Notes: generated from the letters alone by a model not told the origin. DNA of 17,675 nucleotides from DATLHO01 sp035539855 (GCA_035539855.1 DATLHO010000290.1:1-17675); one strand, 5' to 3'; shown: positions 1-7,431, counted from the stretch's first letter. Program-made: numbers and translations.

Positions 1-830
1 GCGGTGCCGGCCAGCATCGTCAGCGAGAACTCGTCGGCGAAGTACGCCGGCAGCGCCGTGAGCGCCTCGCGGATCGCCGCGATGAATCCCGGGGACTGGT
101 TCTCGAGGTAGCCGGCGGTGAAGACGCGCATCTCCTCGAATCCCCGCCACCCATCGGTCAGCGTGAGGTACAGTGGAAGGAGTGCGGCCGCGGCAAGGAA
201 TCCCCCGATGATGAGCCCGACGTTGCGGAGGCGACGCAGCGCGCGGTCATCGAAGAGCAGGAGCTCCGCCAGGATGGCCGCCGCCAGAGGCGTCGCCAAT
301 GAGAACTTGACCAGGAACAGCACGCCCGCGAGCGCGCCGGCCGCGATGAGGTCCGTGGCGTGCCGGCGGCGCAGTTGCAGCGCGATCATCGGCACGCACA
401 GCAGCCCGACGTAGCTCTCGGTGATGGCGGTGCCGTTGTAGCTCTGGGCGCAGTAGAAGACCGCGTAGAGCAGTCCCGCGACAAGTCCCAGCCGCGCGCC
501 GAATGCGCTCGCGACGAGGCGTGCGAGGGCGAGCGCGGTGACGACCTGCAGGAGGTAGTCGAGAATGCGGAAGGAGTGGACGGTCGAGCCGAAGAGCGCG
601 GCCGCGACGGCGTAGAGATGGTAGATCAGCGGCGGCTTGACGTCGACGATGTCGCGGTAGTGCGCGGCGCCCTGGTGGAGAATCTTCTGGCCGCTGACAT
701 AGTACAGCGCCGCGTCGCCGCCGGGAGGGAACAGCGCGGCCGGCAGCATCACGATGGCGATCGCGATCGCAGCGAGCGCCATCGGCCGCGCGCCTTGCGC
801 CGCGACGCCGATCCTACGCCGCCAGGACAT
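1..830 (-). CDS. GT39/ArnT-like membrane glycosyltransferase, N-terminal part (runs off the window)
   Basis: The minus-strand frame stays open from position 1 up to about 902 and reads as an integral membrane protein. A short basic N-terminus is followed by a hydrophobic segment (from MALAAIAIAIVML to about residue 35) and then a periplasmic loop with GDAALYYVSGQKIL and DVKPPLIYHLYAV. The KPPL-Y motif after an acidic D is typical of GT39 (PMT/ArnT-like) enzymes that transfer sugars from polyprenyl-phosphate donors on the outer face of the inner membrane. Further hydrophobic helices follow, with YCAQSYNGTAITESYVGLL in between. About 276 residues are visible and the C-terminal half is missing. 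I chose the ATG at 830, which has GGGGAG 12 nt upstream. An ATG at 902 in the same frame would add 24 hydrophilic residues. Its substrate cannot be told. The gene lies downstream of citrate synthase on the same strand, separated by a strong hairpin, so it is probably transcribed separately. Confidence 0.75.
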   Translation of the reverse strand, partial: MSWRRRIGVAAQGARPMALAAIAIAIVMLPAALFPPGGDAALYYVSGQKILHQGAAHYRDIVDVKPPLIYHLYAVAAALFGSTVHSFRILDYLLQVVTALALARLVASAFGARLGLVAGLLYAVFYCAQSYNGTAITESYVGLLCVPMIALQLRRRHATDLIAAGALAGVLFLVKFSLATPLAAAILAELLLFDDRALRRLRNVGLIIGGFLAAAALLPLYLTLTDGWRGFEEMRVFTAGYLENQSPGFIAAIREALTALPAYFADEFSLTMLAGT

Positions 831-938
831 GCGAGTGTCGCTCTCCCCATCGGCGACGGAGATCGATTCGGGCTCGGACTGGGGATTCGGCGACACGGGC
901 ATCGGCTGTGTGAGCGGGATCGACACGACGTCGGCGCG

Positions 939-946
939 CCAATATA
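939..946 (-). promoter_or_regulatory. -10-like element TATATTGG upstream of the glycosyltransferase
   Basis: On the minus strand TATATTGG stands out in very GC-rich surroundings, 36 nt before the alternative ATG at 902. It matches the TAnnTT(T)G pattern seen before citrate synthase, the tRNA and the H1-like gene. I see no convincing -35 element, so this is a sequence-pattern inference only. Confidence 0.35.
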
Positions 947-995
947 CGTCCGCGGTCCCGACGCGGCCGGCGGCGCAGGCCTGGGCTCCAACGAC

Positions 996-1027
996 CGCGC
1001 CCGCGGAGCGACGGCTCCGCGGGCGCG
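996..1027. terminator. 14-bp perfect hairpin, probable terminator of citrate synthase
   Basis: Arms 996-1009 and 1014-1027 are exactly complementary and are all G/C except one A/T pair. The loop is four bases. The hairpin lies about 30 nt beyond the citrate synthase stop codon on the minus strand. It is not followed by a clean T-run (GGTCGTTGG on the minus strand). It could therefore be a transcription pause, an mRNA 3'-end stabiliser or a non-canonical terminator. Confidence 0.6.
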
Positions 1028-1056
1028 CGGCGATCATTGATTGGTCGTACCGTCGG

Positions 1057-2181
1057 TTAGCCGCGCTGCTCGATCTGAACGTACTCGAGTCCGGTCTCGC
1101 CGATGTAGTCACCGGCCGGGCGGATGAGGCGGTTGTCGAGGTGCTGCTCGATGACGTGCGCGGTCCAGCCGGCCATGCGGCTCATCGCGAAGATGGGCGT
1201 GTAGAGCTCGAGAGGGATGCCCATCATGTAGTACGTGGAGGCCGAGTAGAAGTCGACGTTCGGGTAGAGTCCCTTCTGCTCGAGGACGACGCCCTCGATC
1301 GTGCGCGACATGTCGTACCACTTCGACTCGCCCGTCTCGCGGCCGAGCTGCTCGGACATGCGGCGCAGGTGCGTCGCGCGCGGGTCTTCGGTCTTGTAGA
1401 CGCGGTGGCCGAAGCCCATGATCTTCTTCTTCGAGGCGAGCGCCTCGCGGATCCACGTCTCGGCCTGCGCGGCGTCGTCGATCTCGAGGAGCATCCGCAT
1501 GACCTGCTCGTTGGCGCCGCCGTGGAGCGGACCCTTGAGCGCGCCGATGGCGCCGACGGCCGCGGAGTACATGTCCGACAACGTCGCGGCGATGACGCGC
1601 GCGGTGAACGTCGAGGCGTTGAATTCGTGGTCGGCGTGGAGGATCAGCGCCGTATCGATCATCGTGACGTGATCGGCGTTCGGCTCGGTGCCGAACATCA
1701 TCCACAGGAAGTTCCAGGCGATCGACTTGCCCGGCTTCGGCTCCACGTACTGCTGGCCCGACTCATGGCGATGCAGGGCCGGGACGATCAGCGACGTCTT
1801 CGCGATCAGTCGAACGGCCTTGCGCAGGTTGGCCTCGTGGCTGTTGTCGTTGGCCTCGACGTCGGCCAGCGAGAGCGAGCCGACGATGTTGCGCAGCGCC
1901 TCCATGAGGTTGGCACCCTTCGGCAGCGCCGCAATCTGATCGAGCGTCGTCCTGGACAGGACGGCCTCGGACTGCAGGTCCGCGCGGAACTTCGAGAGCT
2001 CGGCCGACGTGGGAAGCGTGCCGACGAGAAGGAGCCATGCGGCCTCCTCGAAGCTCCCCTGGACGAGCTCGTGGATGTCGTATCCCCGATAGATGAGCTT
2101 CCCCTCACGGCCGTCGATGAAGCAGATCGCCGTGGTGCCGGCGATGACATCCTCGAGCCCCTTCTTAGTCGTTTCTGGCAT
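1057..2181 (-). CDS. gltA: citrate synthase
   Basis: This enzyme condenses acetyl-CoA with oxaloacetate to citrate at the entry of the TCA cycle, in the cytoplasm. From the ATG at 2181 it is 374 aa, the length of the shorter bacterial citrate synthases. Numbering from a GTG at 2190, the family landmarks are GLEDVIAGTT (11-20), LIYRGYDI (32-39), LHADHEFNAST (184-194), PLHGGANE (221-228), GFGHRVYK (259-266) and NVDFYSAS (311-318). The expected catalytic triad is His223, His262 and Asp313, all present, with the late Arg338 (SRMAGW) also present. I prefer the ATG at 2181 because AGAGGA lies 11 nt upstream of it but only 2 nt before the GTG. A 2-methylcitrate synthase (PrpC) has nearly the same motifs. 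No prpB or prpD is nearby, so citrate synthase is more likely. Confidence 0.95.
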   Translation of the reverse strand: MPETTKKGLEDVIAGTTAICFIDGREGKLIYRGYDIHELVQGSFEEAAWLLLVGTLPTSAELSKFRADLQSEAVLSRTTLDQIAALPKGANLMEALRNIVGSLSLADVEANDNSHEANLRKAVRLIAKTSLIVPALHRHESGQQYVEPKPGKSIAWNFLWMMFGTEPNADHVTMIDTALILHADHEFNASTFTARVIAATLSDMYSAAVGAIGALKGPLHGGANEQVMRMLLEIDDAAQAETWIREALASKKKIMGFGHRVYKTEDPRATHLRRMSEQLGRETGESKWYDMSRTIEGVVLEQKGLYPNVDFYSASTYYMMGIPLELYTPIFAMSRMAGWTAHVIEQHLDNRLIRPAGDYIGETGLEYVQIEQRG

Positions 2182-2238
2182 AGCGGGCACCGTCCTCTAG
2201 ATTTGCTGCGTAACGCGTGGATGTTCGATGGAAAACAC

Positions 2239-2246
2239 CAAAGATA
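2239..2246 (-). promoter_or_regulatory. gltA: -10-like element TATCTTTG upstream of citrate synthase
   Basis: On the minus strand TATCTTTG is a full match to the TAnnTTTG -7 element known from Bacteroidetes promoters. It lies 57 nt upstream of the preferred ATG. No clear -33/-35 box is visible. The GC-poor patch around it (about 2215-2250) is consistent with a promoter. Confidence 0.45.
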
Positions 2247-2334
2247 GGAAATCGAGCCCCTTCGGGCAGGGCCGCGCGGGGTAAAAAATGATCGCGTGGG
2301 GCGGCGGGCCGCGGCGGTGGCGGGCGTCGTTCGG

Positions 2335-2342
2335 TATCTTCA
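2335..2342 (+). promoter_or_regulatory. -10-like element TATCTTCA upstream of the LolC/E gene
   Basis: TATCTT at 2335-2340 lies 25 nt before the preferred ATG at 2366 and diverges from the citrate synthase element. If it is the promoter, the longer reading from 2288 would lie partly upstream of the transcript. No convincing -35 element is seen. Confidence 0.3.
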
Positions 2343-2365
2343 GGTTTTCACGGCGCATCCGCTGG

Positions 2366-3607
2366 ATGGCTTCCTATACGCTCCTGCTGGCGCGGCGCTA
2401 TCTGGCGCCGAGCCGGCGTAACCGGTTCATCAGCTTCATCACCGGCATCGCGGTGCTCGGCGTCATGTTCGGCACGGCGGCGCTGCTGATCTCCCTGTCG
2501 ATCCTCGAGGGATTCGATCAGACGCTGCGCTCGACGATGATCGCCTTCACCGGCCACATCCACGTCACGCCGTACCCGCGCCACGACGGCGCCGCCGACA
2601 AGCTCGACGGCTACCGCTCGATGCTGCGCACCCTGCCGGAGCGCATCGGCGACGTGCGCGCGATCAGCCCGTTCGTCGCGCGCGAGGTGATCATCCGCTC
2701 GAAGGCCGGACTCGACGGGGCGGAGCTCAAGGGGATCCTGCCCGATCGCGATGTCTCGTCGATCCGACGCCACGTCGTTCGCGGGAGCTTCGACCTTGTG
2801 ACCGCGCCGGATGCCGTGCCGGCGATCGTCATCGGTGACCGCCTGGCCCAGCGTCTGCAGCTCTCGATCGGTGATACGCTGATCGTCTTCGGACCGAACG
2901 GCATTCCGTCGCCGGACAATCCTCCGATCGTCGAGCAGTTCGTGCTCCGCGGCACCTACCGCACCGGCATGGCCGAGTACGACGAGCTCTTCAGCTACAC
3001 GTCGCTCGAGAGCGCGCAGCGGTTGTTCGACTACGGAGACGACCAGGTCAGCGGCTACGACATCACCGTGCGCGACATCACGAAGGTCGAGGAGGTGATG
3101 AAGGAGGTGTCGATCGTGATGGGCTTTCCGCACTACCCGCGGACGGTCTTCCAGATCTTCCAGTCGGTCTTCGCGTGGCTCGACCTGCAGCGCGAGCCGA
3201 TCCCGATCGTCCTCGCGCTGATCTCGGTCGTCGCGGCGTTCAACATCGTCTCGACCCTCCTGATGGTCGTCCTCGAGAAGACCGAGTCCATCGGCGTGCT
3301 CTCAGCGCTCGGCGCCCGACCGCGCGGCATCATGGCGATCTTCGTCGGCCAGGGACTGCTCATCGGCGGCGTCGGCACCCTGCTCGGAGTACTGCTCTCG
3401 CTGGGGTTCACGTGGATCCAGACGACCTACAAACCGTTCTCGCTCGACGCAGAAATCTACTTCGTCGACGCCGTGCCGGTCGTCTTCTCGCTCTGGCACT
3501 ACCTGCTCGTCATCGCCGTCTCGCTGTCGCTGTGCGTGCTCTCCACGATAGCACCGGCGTTCGTAGCCGCGAGGCTGCGGCCGGTTGAGGCGTTGCGGTT
3601 CAGGTGA
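2366..3607 (+). CDS. lolC: LolC/LolE-family lipoprotein-releasing ABC permease
   Basis: This is the inner-membrane subunit of the LolCDE-type transporter, which extracts lipoproteins from the inner membrane and hands them to LolA. From the ATG at 2366 it is 413 aa, the usual size. MASYTLLLARRYL followed by RRNRFISFIT is the typical start. TM1 spans about 23-47 (ends SLSILEGFD). A periplasmic MacB-like domain runs from about 50 to 275. TM2 is about 280-303, and the conserved VLEKTESIGVLSALGARPRGI at 302-322 contacts the ATPase. TM3 is about 325-350 and TM4 about 378-402, ending PVEALRFR. The same frame is open from 2288, but those 26 residues are Arg/Trp-rich and unlike the family. The LolD ATPase that often follows is absent here; the next gene is a soluble ABC-F protein. 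Whether it acts as LolC, LolE or a homodimer cannot be told. Confidence 0.9.
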   Translation: MASYTLLLARRYLAPSRRNRFISFITGIAVLGVMFGTAALLISLSILEGFDQTLRSTMIAFTGHIHVTPYPRHDGAADKLDGYRSMLRTLPERIGDVRAISPFVAREVIIRSKAGLDGAELKGILPDRDVSSIRRHVVRGSFDLVTAPDAVPAIVIGDRLAQRLQLSIGDTLIVFGPNGIPSPDNPPIVEQFVLRGTYRTGMAEYDELFSYTSLESAQRLFDYGDDQVSGYDITVRDITKVEEVMKEVSIVMGFPHYPRTVFQIFQSVFAWLDLQREPIPIVLALISVVAAFNIVSTLLMVVLEKTESIGVLSALGARPRGIMAIFVGQGLLIGGVGTLLGVLLSLGFTWIQTTYKPFSLDAEIYFVDAVPVVFSLWHYLLVIAVSLSLCVLSTIAPAFVAARLRPVEALRFR

Positions 3608-3633
3608 TGTCAGATGTCAGATGTTAGAGGTCA
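3606..3633 (+). repeat. heptad array A: 4 units of GATGTCA type
   Basis: The units are GATGTCA, GATGTCA, GATGTTA and GAGGTCA, with no spacer. The first unit starts on the second base of the lolC stop codon TGA, so the array overlaps the end of the gene. Confidence 0.85.
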
Positions 3634-3649
3634 CGATGCGCGGGGGGGA

Positions 3650-3677
3650 TTTTGTTTTTTGGTTTTTGTTATTGGTT
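3650..3677 (+). repeat. heptad array B: 4 T-rich units
   Basis: The units are TTTTGTT, TTTTGGT, TTTTGTT and ATTGGTT, flanked on both sides by G-runs. Its complement (AACCAAT, ACCAAAA) matches array D, so B and D form the inner arms of the mirror arrangement. Confidence 0.7.
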
Positions 3678-3696
3678 GGTGGGGGTGCGGTTGTTA

Positions 3697-3724
3697 GATG
3701 TCAGATGTTAGATGTTAGCTGTCA
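3697..3724 (+). repeat. heptad array A2: second copy of GATGTTA-type array
   Basis: The units are GATGTCA, GATGTTA, GATGTTA and GCTGTCA. It has the same length (28 nt) and orientation as array A, 91 nt further on. Both copies are followed directly by C. Confidence 0.8.
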
Positions 3725-3840
3725 CATGCGGATCGGTTGCTTCGTTGCGGGCGGTGGCGAAGCGGGATCGATTCGGTGGTGGCAGTGACGCCGCGCCGCC
3801 GCCTGCGCAGCCGCATCCACAAGTCCAGAACGCGAACCCT
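3725..3840. other. core of the composite repeat, non-coding
   Basis: This GC-rich stretch is not heptad-periodic. It holds a small hairpin (arms 3739-3744 GCTTCG and 3758-3763 CGAAGC). The wording GGTTGCTTCGTTGCGG resembles the GCTTCG-type intergenic palindromes common in many bacterial genomes. I see no start codon with a ribosome site and no credible protein. Confidence 0.5.
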
Positions 3841-3889
3841 GACGCCCGACGCCCGAAGCCGGACGCCCGACGCCCGACGCCCGACGCCG
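3841..3889 (+). repeat. heptad array C: 7 units of GACGCCC
   Basis: Seven contiguous units: GACGCCC twice, GAAGCCG, GACGCCC three times, then GACGCCG. Five of the seven are identical. It is the longest uniform GC-rich block. Confidence 0.85.
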
Positions 3890-3905
3890 AGCACGAAAAA
3901 CGAAC

Positions 3906-3954
3906 AACCAAAACCCAATAACCAATAACCAATAGCTAATAACCAATAACCAAA
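3906..3954 (+). repeat. heptad array D: 7 units of AACCAAT
   Basis: The units are AACCAAA, ACCCAAT, AACCAAT, AACCAAT, AGCTAAT, AACCAAT and AACCAAA. It is followed by a C-run, which mirrors the G-run before array B on the other strand. Confidence 0.85.
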
Positions 3955-3977
3955 ACCCCCACCCCCCAAGCGCCTCG

Positions 3978-4012
3978 TGACCTCTGACCTCTGACCTCTA
4001 CCATCTAACACC
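3978..4012 (+). repeat. heptad array E: TGACCTC type, abutting the ABC-F start
   Basis: TGACCTC occurs three times, then TACCATC and TAACACC. On the other strand this reads GAGGTCA three times and GATGGTA, the same motif set as array A. It ends one base before the ATG at 4014 and leaves no recognisable Shine-Dalgarno site. Confidence 0.8.
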
Positions 4013-4013
4013 C

Positions 4014-5990
4014 ATGATAGCAGCCCAAAACCTCGGCATCTCCTTCGGCGGCGACGTTCTCTTCGAGGGCGTTTCGTTTCTGATCAACCCGGGCGACAGG
4101 ATCGGGTTGGTGGGATCCAACGGCGCGGGGAAGTCGACGTTGATGAAGGCGCTGATGGGACGCCAGGTGCTCGATGAGGGACGCGTCGCGACGAGCCGGC
4201 ATGCCGTGATCGGATACCTTCCGCAGGAGGGAATCGTGCTCAGCGACAAGTCGGTGCGCGAGGAGGTGATGCTGGCCTTCGGCGAGATCGTCGAGCTCGA
4301 GCGCGAGATCGACGCGATGCACGAGGAGCTCTCGCGGCGCAGCGTGGAGTCGGGGACTCCGGAGTATCAGAGTCTCATCGATGATCTCGGCGAGCTGCAG
4401 CACCGCTTCGAGGCGATGAACGGTTTCTCGGCCGTCGGCGAGGTCGACAAGGTGCTCGGTGGTCTCGGCTTCGAACCGACGGACCTCGAGCGCAACTGCG
4501 GAGAATTCTCCGGAGGCTGGCAGATGCGCATCGAGCTTGCCAAGCTCCTGCTGCGCCAGCCCGACCTGCTGATGCTCGACGAGCCGACCAACCACCTCGA
4601 CATCGAATCGCTCACCTGGATCGAGAGCTTCCTTCAGCGCTATCAGGGCGGGCTGTTGCTGATCTCGCACGACCGGAGCTTCCTCGACGGCATCACCAAC
4701 CGCACCTTCGAGCTGTCGATGGGCCGGCTGTCGACGTACACCGGCAACTACTCGAGCTACCTGCGCCAGCGCGGCGATCGACGCGCGGTCCAGCAGGCCG
4801 CCTATGAGAACCAGCAGAAGCAGATCGCCGAGACCGAGCGCTTCATCGAGCGCTTCCGCTACAAGGCGACGAAGGCCTCCCAGGTGCAGTCCCGCGTCAA
4901 GGCGCTCGAGCGGCTCGACCGCGTCGCACCGCTGGAGTCCGACGAGGCCTCGGTGCACTTCAAGTTCCCTCCGGCGCCGCGCAGCGGCCGCACCGTCGTC
5001 GAGCTCACCGGCGTCAGCAAGCGATACGGCACCAACCTTGTACTCGACACTGTCGACTTCGCGCTCGAGCGCGGAGAGAAGGTGGCGTTCCTCGGACGCA
5101 ACGGCGAGGGCAAGTCGACGCTCAGCCGCATCATCGCCGGCATCGAGAGCTACGAGGGCACGCGCGCCCTCGGACACAACGTCAGCGTCGGCTACTACGC
5201 GCAGCACCAGGCGGAGGATCTCGATCCTCGGATGACCGTTCTGGAGACGCTCGACGCGGTGGCGACCGGAGATGTCCGCACGAAGCTGCGGACGCTGCTC
5301 GGCGCGTTCCTTTTCAACGGCGACGACGTGTTCAAGCGCGTCAGTGTGCTCTCCGGCGGCGAGAAGTCGCGTCTTGCGCTTGCGAAGATGCTGCTGGAGC
5401 CGGTGAACCTCGTGATCCTCGACGAGCCGACGAACCATCTCGATATGGCGAGCAAGGGCGTTCTCAAGGAGGCGCTGGCCGCCTTCGACGGCGCGCTGAT
5501 CATCGTCTCGCACGACCGCGACTTCCTCGGCGGTCTCGTCGAGAAGTGCATCGAGTTCCGCGCCCGCCGGCTGAAGGTGCACCTCGGCGGCATCGAGGAG
5601 TATCTCGCGCAGCGACAGATCACGTCGGTCGATCAGGCGTTCGCGCGCTCGACCGTCGAAGGGGATTCGCGCTCCGCGGTCGGAGCCGACGACGCTGGCA
5701 ATCGGCGCGAGCAGAAGCGGCTCGAGGCCGAGCTGCGCAATCGCCGGTATGCGGCGACGAAGGAGCTGCGCAAGAAGATCGCCAGGACCGAGGAGGAGAT
5801 CGCGAAGCTCGAGGAGAGCAAGACGGCGGCCGAGGAGGATCTCGCGCGACCGGAGATCTACAGCAATCCCGAGAAGTCGCGGACGACGCAGACCCGACTG
5901 CGCGAGCTCGAGCGCACGCTCGCCGAGCGCTACGCGACGTGGGAGGAGCTGGCGGCGGAGATCGACACAATCGAGAAAGAGCTCGCCTGA
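4014..5990 (+). CDS. ABC-F family ATPase (Uup/EttA-like)
   Basis: This is a soluble protein of 658 aa with two ATP-binding cassettes and no membrane segment. ABC-F proteins act on the ribosome, as translation factors or in antibiotic protection. Cassette 1 has Walker A GSNGAGKST (34-42), signature FSGGW (165-169), Walker B LLMLDE (185-190) with PTNHLD, and switch His219. Cassette 2 has GRNGEGKST (361-369), LSGGEKSR (446-453), LVILDE (466-471) and His500. The linker between cassettes (about 240-310) is helical and charged, as expected for the ribosome-contacting P-site tRNA interaction motif. A Lys/Glu-rich coiled-coil tail covers about 563-658, like Uup. The start is fixed by the family N-terminus (MIAAQNLGISFGG). 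There is no Shine-Dalgarno site because a heptad repeat abuts the ATG. The stop codon overlaps the next start as TGATG. Subfamily assignment (Uup, EttA or YdiF) is not secure. Confidence 0.92.
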   Translation: MIAAQNLGISFGGDVLFEGVSFLINPGDRIGLVGSNGAGKSTLMKALMGRQVLDEGRVATSRHAVIGYLPQEGIVLSDKSVREEVMLAFGEIVELEREIDAMHEELSRRSVESGTPEYQSLIDDLGELQHRFEAMNGFSAVGEVDKVLGGLGFEPTDLERNCGEFSGGWQMRIELAKLLLRQPDLLMLDEPTNHLDIESLTWIESFLQRYQGGLLLISHDRSFLDGITNRTFELSMGRLSTYTGNYSSYLRQRGDRRAVQQAAYENQQKQIAETERFIERFRYKATKASQVQSRVKALERLDRVAPLESDEASVHFKFPPAPRSGRTVVELTGVSKRYGTNLVLDTVDFALERGEKVAFLGRNGEGKSTLSRIIAGIESYEGTRALGHNVSVGYYAQHQAEDLDPRMTVLETLDAVATGDVRTKLRTLLGAFLFNGDDVFKRVSVLSGGEKSRLALAKMLLEPVNLVILDEPTNHLDMASKGVLKEALAAFDGALIIVSHDRDFLGGLVEKCIEFRARRLKVHLGGIEEYLAQRQITSVDQAFARSTVEGDSRSAVGADDAGNRREQKRLEAELRNRRYAATKELRKKIARTEEEIAKLEESKTAAEEDLARPEIYSNPEKSRTTQTRLRELERTLAERYATWEELAAEIDTIEKELA

Positions 5991-7354
5991 TGAGACGAAC
6001 ACCCATCGGCATCGCCGCGGTCATGCTCCTGTCGGCCGCCTCGGCGCTCGCCCAGATCGACGCGCCGCCGGCGCCGCCGGAGCCGGAGCCCGATCGGTAT
6101 TCCTACGGGGTCATCTTCGCAAAGCCGACCTCTGCGCAGCTCGACACGCTGCTGTTGCAGGGGATCGTCCCGCCGGTCCTCGATCAGACGGGGCTGCGAC
6201 CGATGTACTGGGCGCGCTCGGCGTTCGTCGTGGCAGCGCGGGCAACGCACCAGTTGTTCATGACCCAGGCGCTCGATGGAGGCTTCGGGATCGAGGGCAA
6301 CATCGGCATCCCGCTCGGTCCGACCGATCACGGGCTCTACCTCTTCGCGCGCGCCAATGCGTTTCGCGTGCTGCAGCCGGGCTGGCTCGGCTGGAACGTC
6401 GAGCGGGGCCAGAACGGGATCATGTTCAACGGCGGCGCGGGAGCCGGCTTCGCGATTCCGTCGCGCCATCCACAGTTCTCGCTGCCGATGTCGCTGACGC
6501 TGGCGATGGCCTTCTTTCAGTCGGGCAGCGACGTGCCGGCTGAGACGTACGTGAGCATCGATCCGAGCATCGGCGTGCGCTATCGCGTGACCCCCGCGCT
6601 CGCGGTGCTGGGCAGGGCGCAGGGCGCCTGGATGGTGGCACTGCGTGAGACGAACCGGAACCTCGGCGCCTGGAACTTCTCGCTCGGCATGGAGGTCGCG
6701 CTCGCGCTGCAGCGGCAGCGTCCGCTGCAGTACTGGGTGCCGCCGCTCGTCGTCACCGCGCAGGACGTCGTGCAGCTTCTGGCGAAGGACGTCGTGCCGC
6801 CGGTCAACATCTTCGATCGCAACCTCGACTTCATCAACACGGAGCTCAAGCCCGCGACCGCGTTCGGATGGTACGACCTCGGCTTCCACGGCACCGTGCG
6901 CGGGACGATCATCGCAAGCTCGCGTGCCTCCAGCGGCAACGTCACGGCACTGGACATCGAGCTCGATTCGGCGGATCGCCGGGGCTTCCGCGTCAACCGG
7001 ATCGCCCCGATCGTCAACCCGGACCTCGCCAGCGAGCACCGCGAGACCAGCTCCATGGGCGCGGCGGATTCGTCGATCGCCCGGGATACGGCATCGTTGG
7101 CACGAATGCGGCGGGGGGAATACGCATATCGCCCGCCGAGCGAGCTCGGCAGCCGCTATCTGCGCGTCGAAGTCTTTCCGCAGGCGAAGGGGCCGCTCGA
7201 GCTAATCCCGAAGATCGGGTCGCGTGTCTCGATCCAGGGCGACATTCGCTGGGATGGCGATGGACACGTCGAACTGCATCCCCGAAAAGTGGACGATATC
7301 AAGGTTTCGGAGGGAGAGTTCCTCGACGTGGGAGATCCCGTGGACGAGGAGTAG
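5990..7354 (+). CDS. exported protein of unknown function
   Basis: This protein of 454 aa shares one base with the ABC-F stop codon (TGATG), so its translation is probably coupled. Residues 1-21 form a Sec signal peptide (RRTPIGIAAVMLLSAASALA, cut before Q22), followed by a Pro/Glu-rich stretch (24-35). Residues about 95-245 alternate polar and hydrophobic residues with many Gly and aromatic residues, like an outer-membrane beta-barrel or beta-rich lipid-binding fold. Residues about 288-345 and 387-437 are beta-rich; the last part (KIGSRVSIQGDIRWDGDGHV) looks like an OB-fold strand pattern. I recognise no family and assign no function. A periplasmic or outer-membrane location is inferred from the signal peptide. 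The coupling to a cytosolic ABC-F protein is unexpected and may only reflect gene packing. Confidence 0.75.
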   Translation: MRRTPIGIAAVMLLSAASALAQIDAPPAPPEPEPDRYSYGVIFAKPTSAQLDTLLLQGIVPPVLDQTGLRPMYWARSAFVVAARATHQLFMTQALDGGFGIEGNIGIPLGPTDHGLYLFARANAFRVLQPGWLGWNVERGQNGIMFNGGAGAGFAIPSRHPQFSLPMSLTLAMAFFQSGSDVPAETYVSIDPSIGVRYRVTPALAVLGRAQGAWMVALRETNRNLGAWNFSLGMEVALALQRQRPLQYWVPPLVVTAQDVVQLLAKDVVPPVNIFDRNLDFINTELKPATAFGWYDLGFHGTVRGTIIASSRASSGNVTALDIELDSADRRGFRVNRIAPIVNPDLASEHRETSSMGAADSSIARDTASLARMRRGEYAYRPPSELGSRYLRVEVFPQAKGPLELIPKIGSRVSIQGDIRWDGDGHVELHPRKVDDIKVSEGEFLDVGDPVDEE

Positions 7355-7431
7355 CCGGAAGGGGGGGCGATGGAGCGGACGGGGGGAGGCATTTCGCACT
7401 TGTTTACTTCGAGCGTCTACAACATAGCATC

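Larger units (their letters stand above)
3606..4012. repeat. composite heptad-repeat region filling the lolC/ABC-F intergenic space
   Basis: The whole gap is built from blocks of 7-nt tandem repeats around a core of about 116 bp. In order: GATGTCA-type (3606-3633), TTTTGGT/ATTGGTT-type (3650-3677), GATGTTA-type (3697-3724), the core (3725-3840), GACGCCC-type (3841-3889), AACCAAT-type (3906-3954) and TGACCTC-type (3978-4012). On the opposite strand the last block reads GAGGTCA and GATGGTA, and the AACCAAT block reads ATTGGTT. The outer blocks therefore mirror the first two blocks. Base composition swings sharply between blocks (G/T-rich left, A/C-rich right, GC-rich inner), unlike the flanking genes. 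Short open frames across it are low-complexity and I do not call them genes. Confidence 0.85.

Noticed and set aside
754..2247. Long plus-strand open frame (497 codons) over citrate synthase
   Set aside because: Antisense shadow; the minus strand encodes a complete citrate synthase with all catalytic residues.
2288..2365. Upstream start of the LolC/E frame at 2288
   Set aside because: The 26 extra residues are Trp/Arg-rich and precede a typical LolC N-terminus (MASYTLLLARRYL). A promoter-like box lies between the two starts.
3585..3932. Several short open frames in the heptad region on both strands
   Set aside because: They exist because a 7-nt repeat passes through all three frames without stops in some blocks. 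Translations are low-complexity (for example RRASGVGRR-like) and have no ribosome sites.
3606..4012. CRISPR array
   Set aside because: Units are 7 nt and contiguous; there are no 20-40 nt repeats with unique spacers and no cas genes.
4005..6002. Long open frame (665 codons) on the minus strand, antisense to the ABC-F gene
   Set aside because: It is the antisense shadow of a GC-rich gene with strong codon bias. Its translation is Leu/Arg/Glu/Val-rich without domains, while the plus frame has every ABC-F motif.
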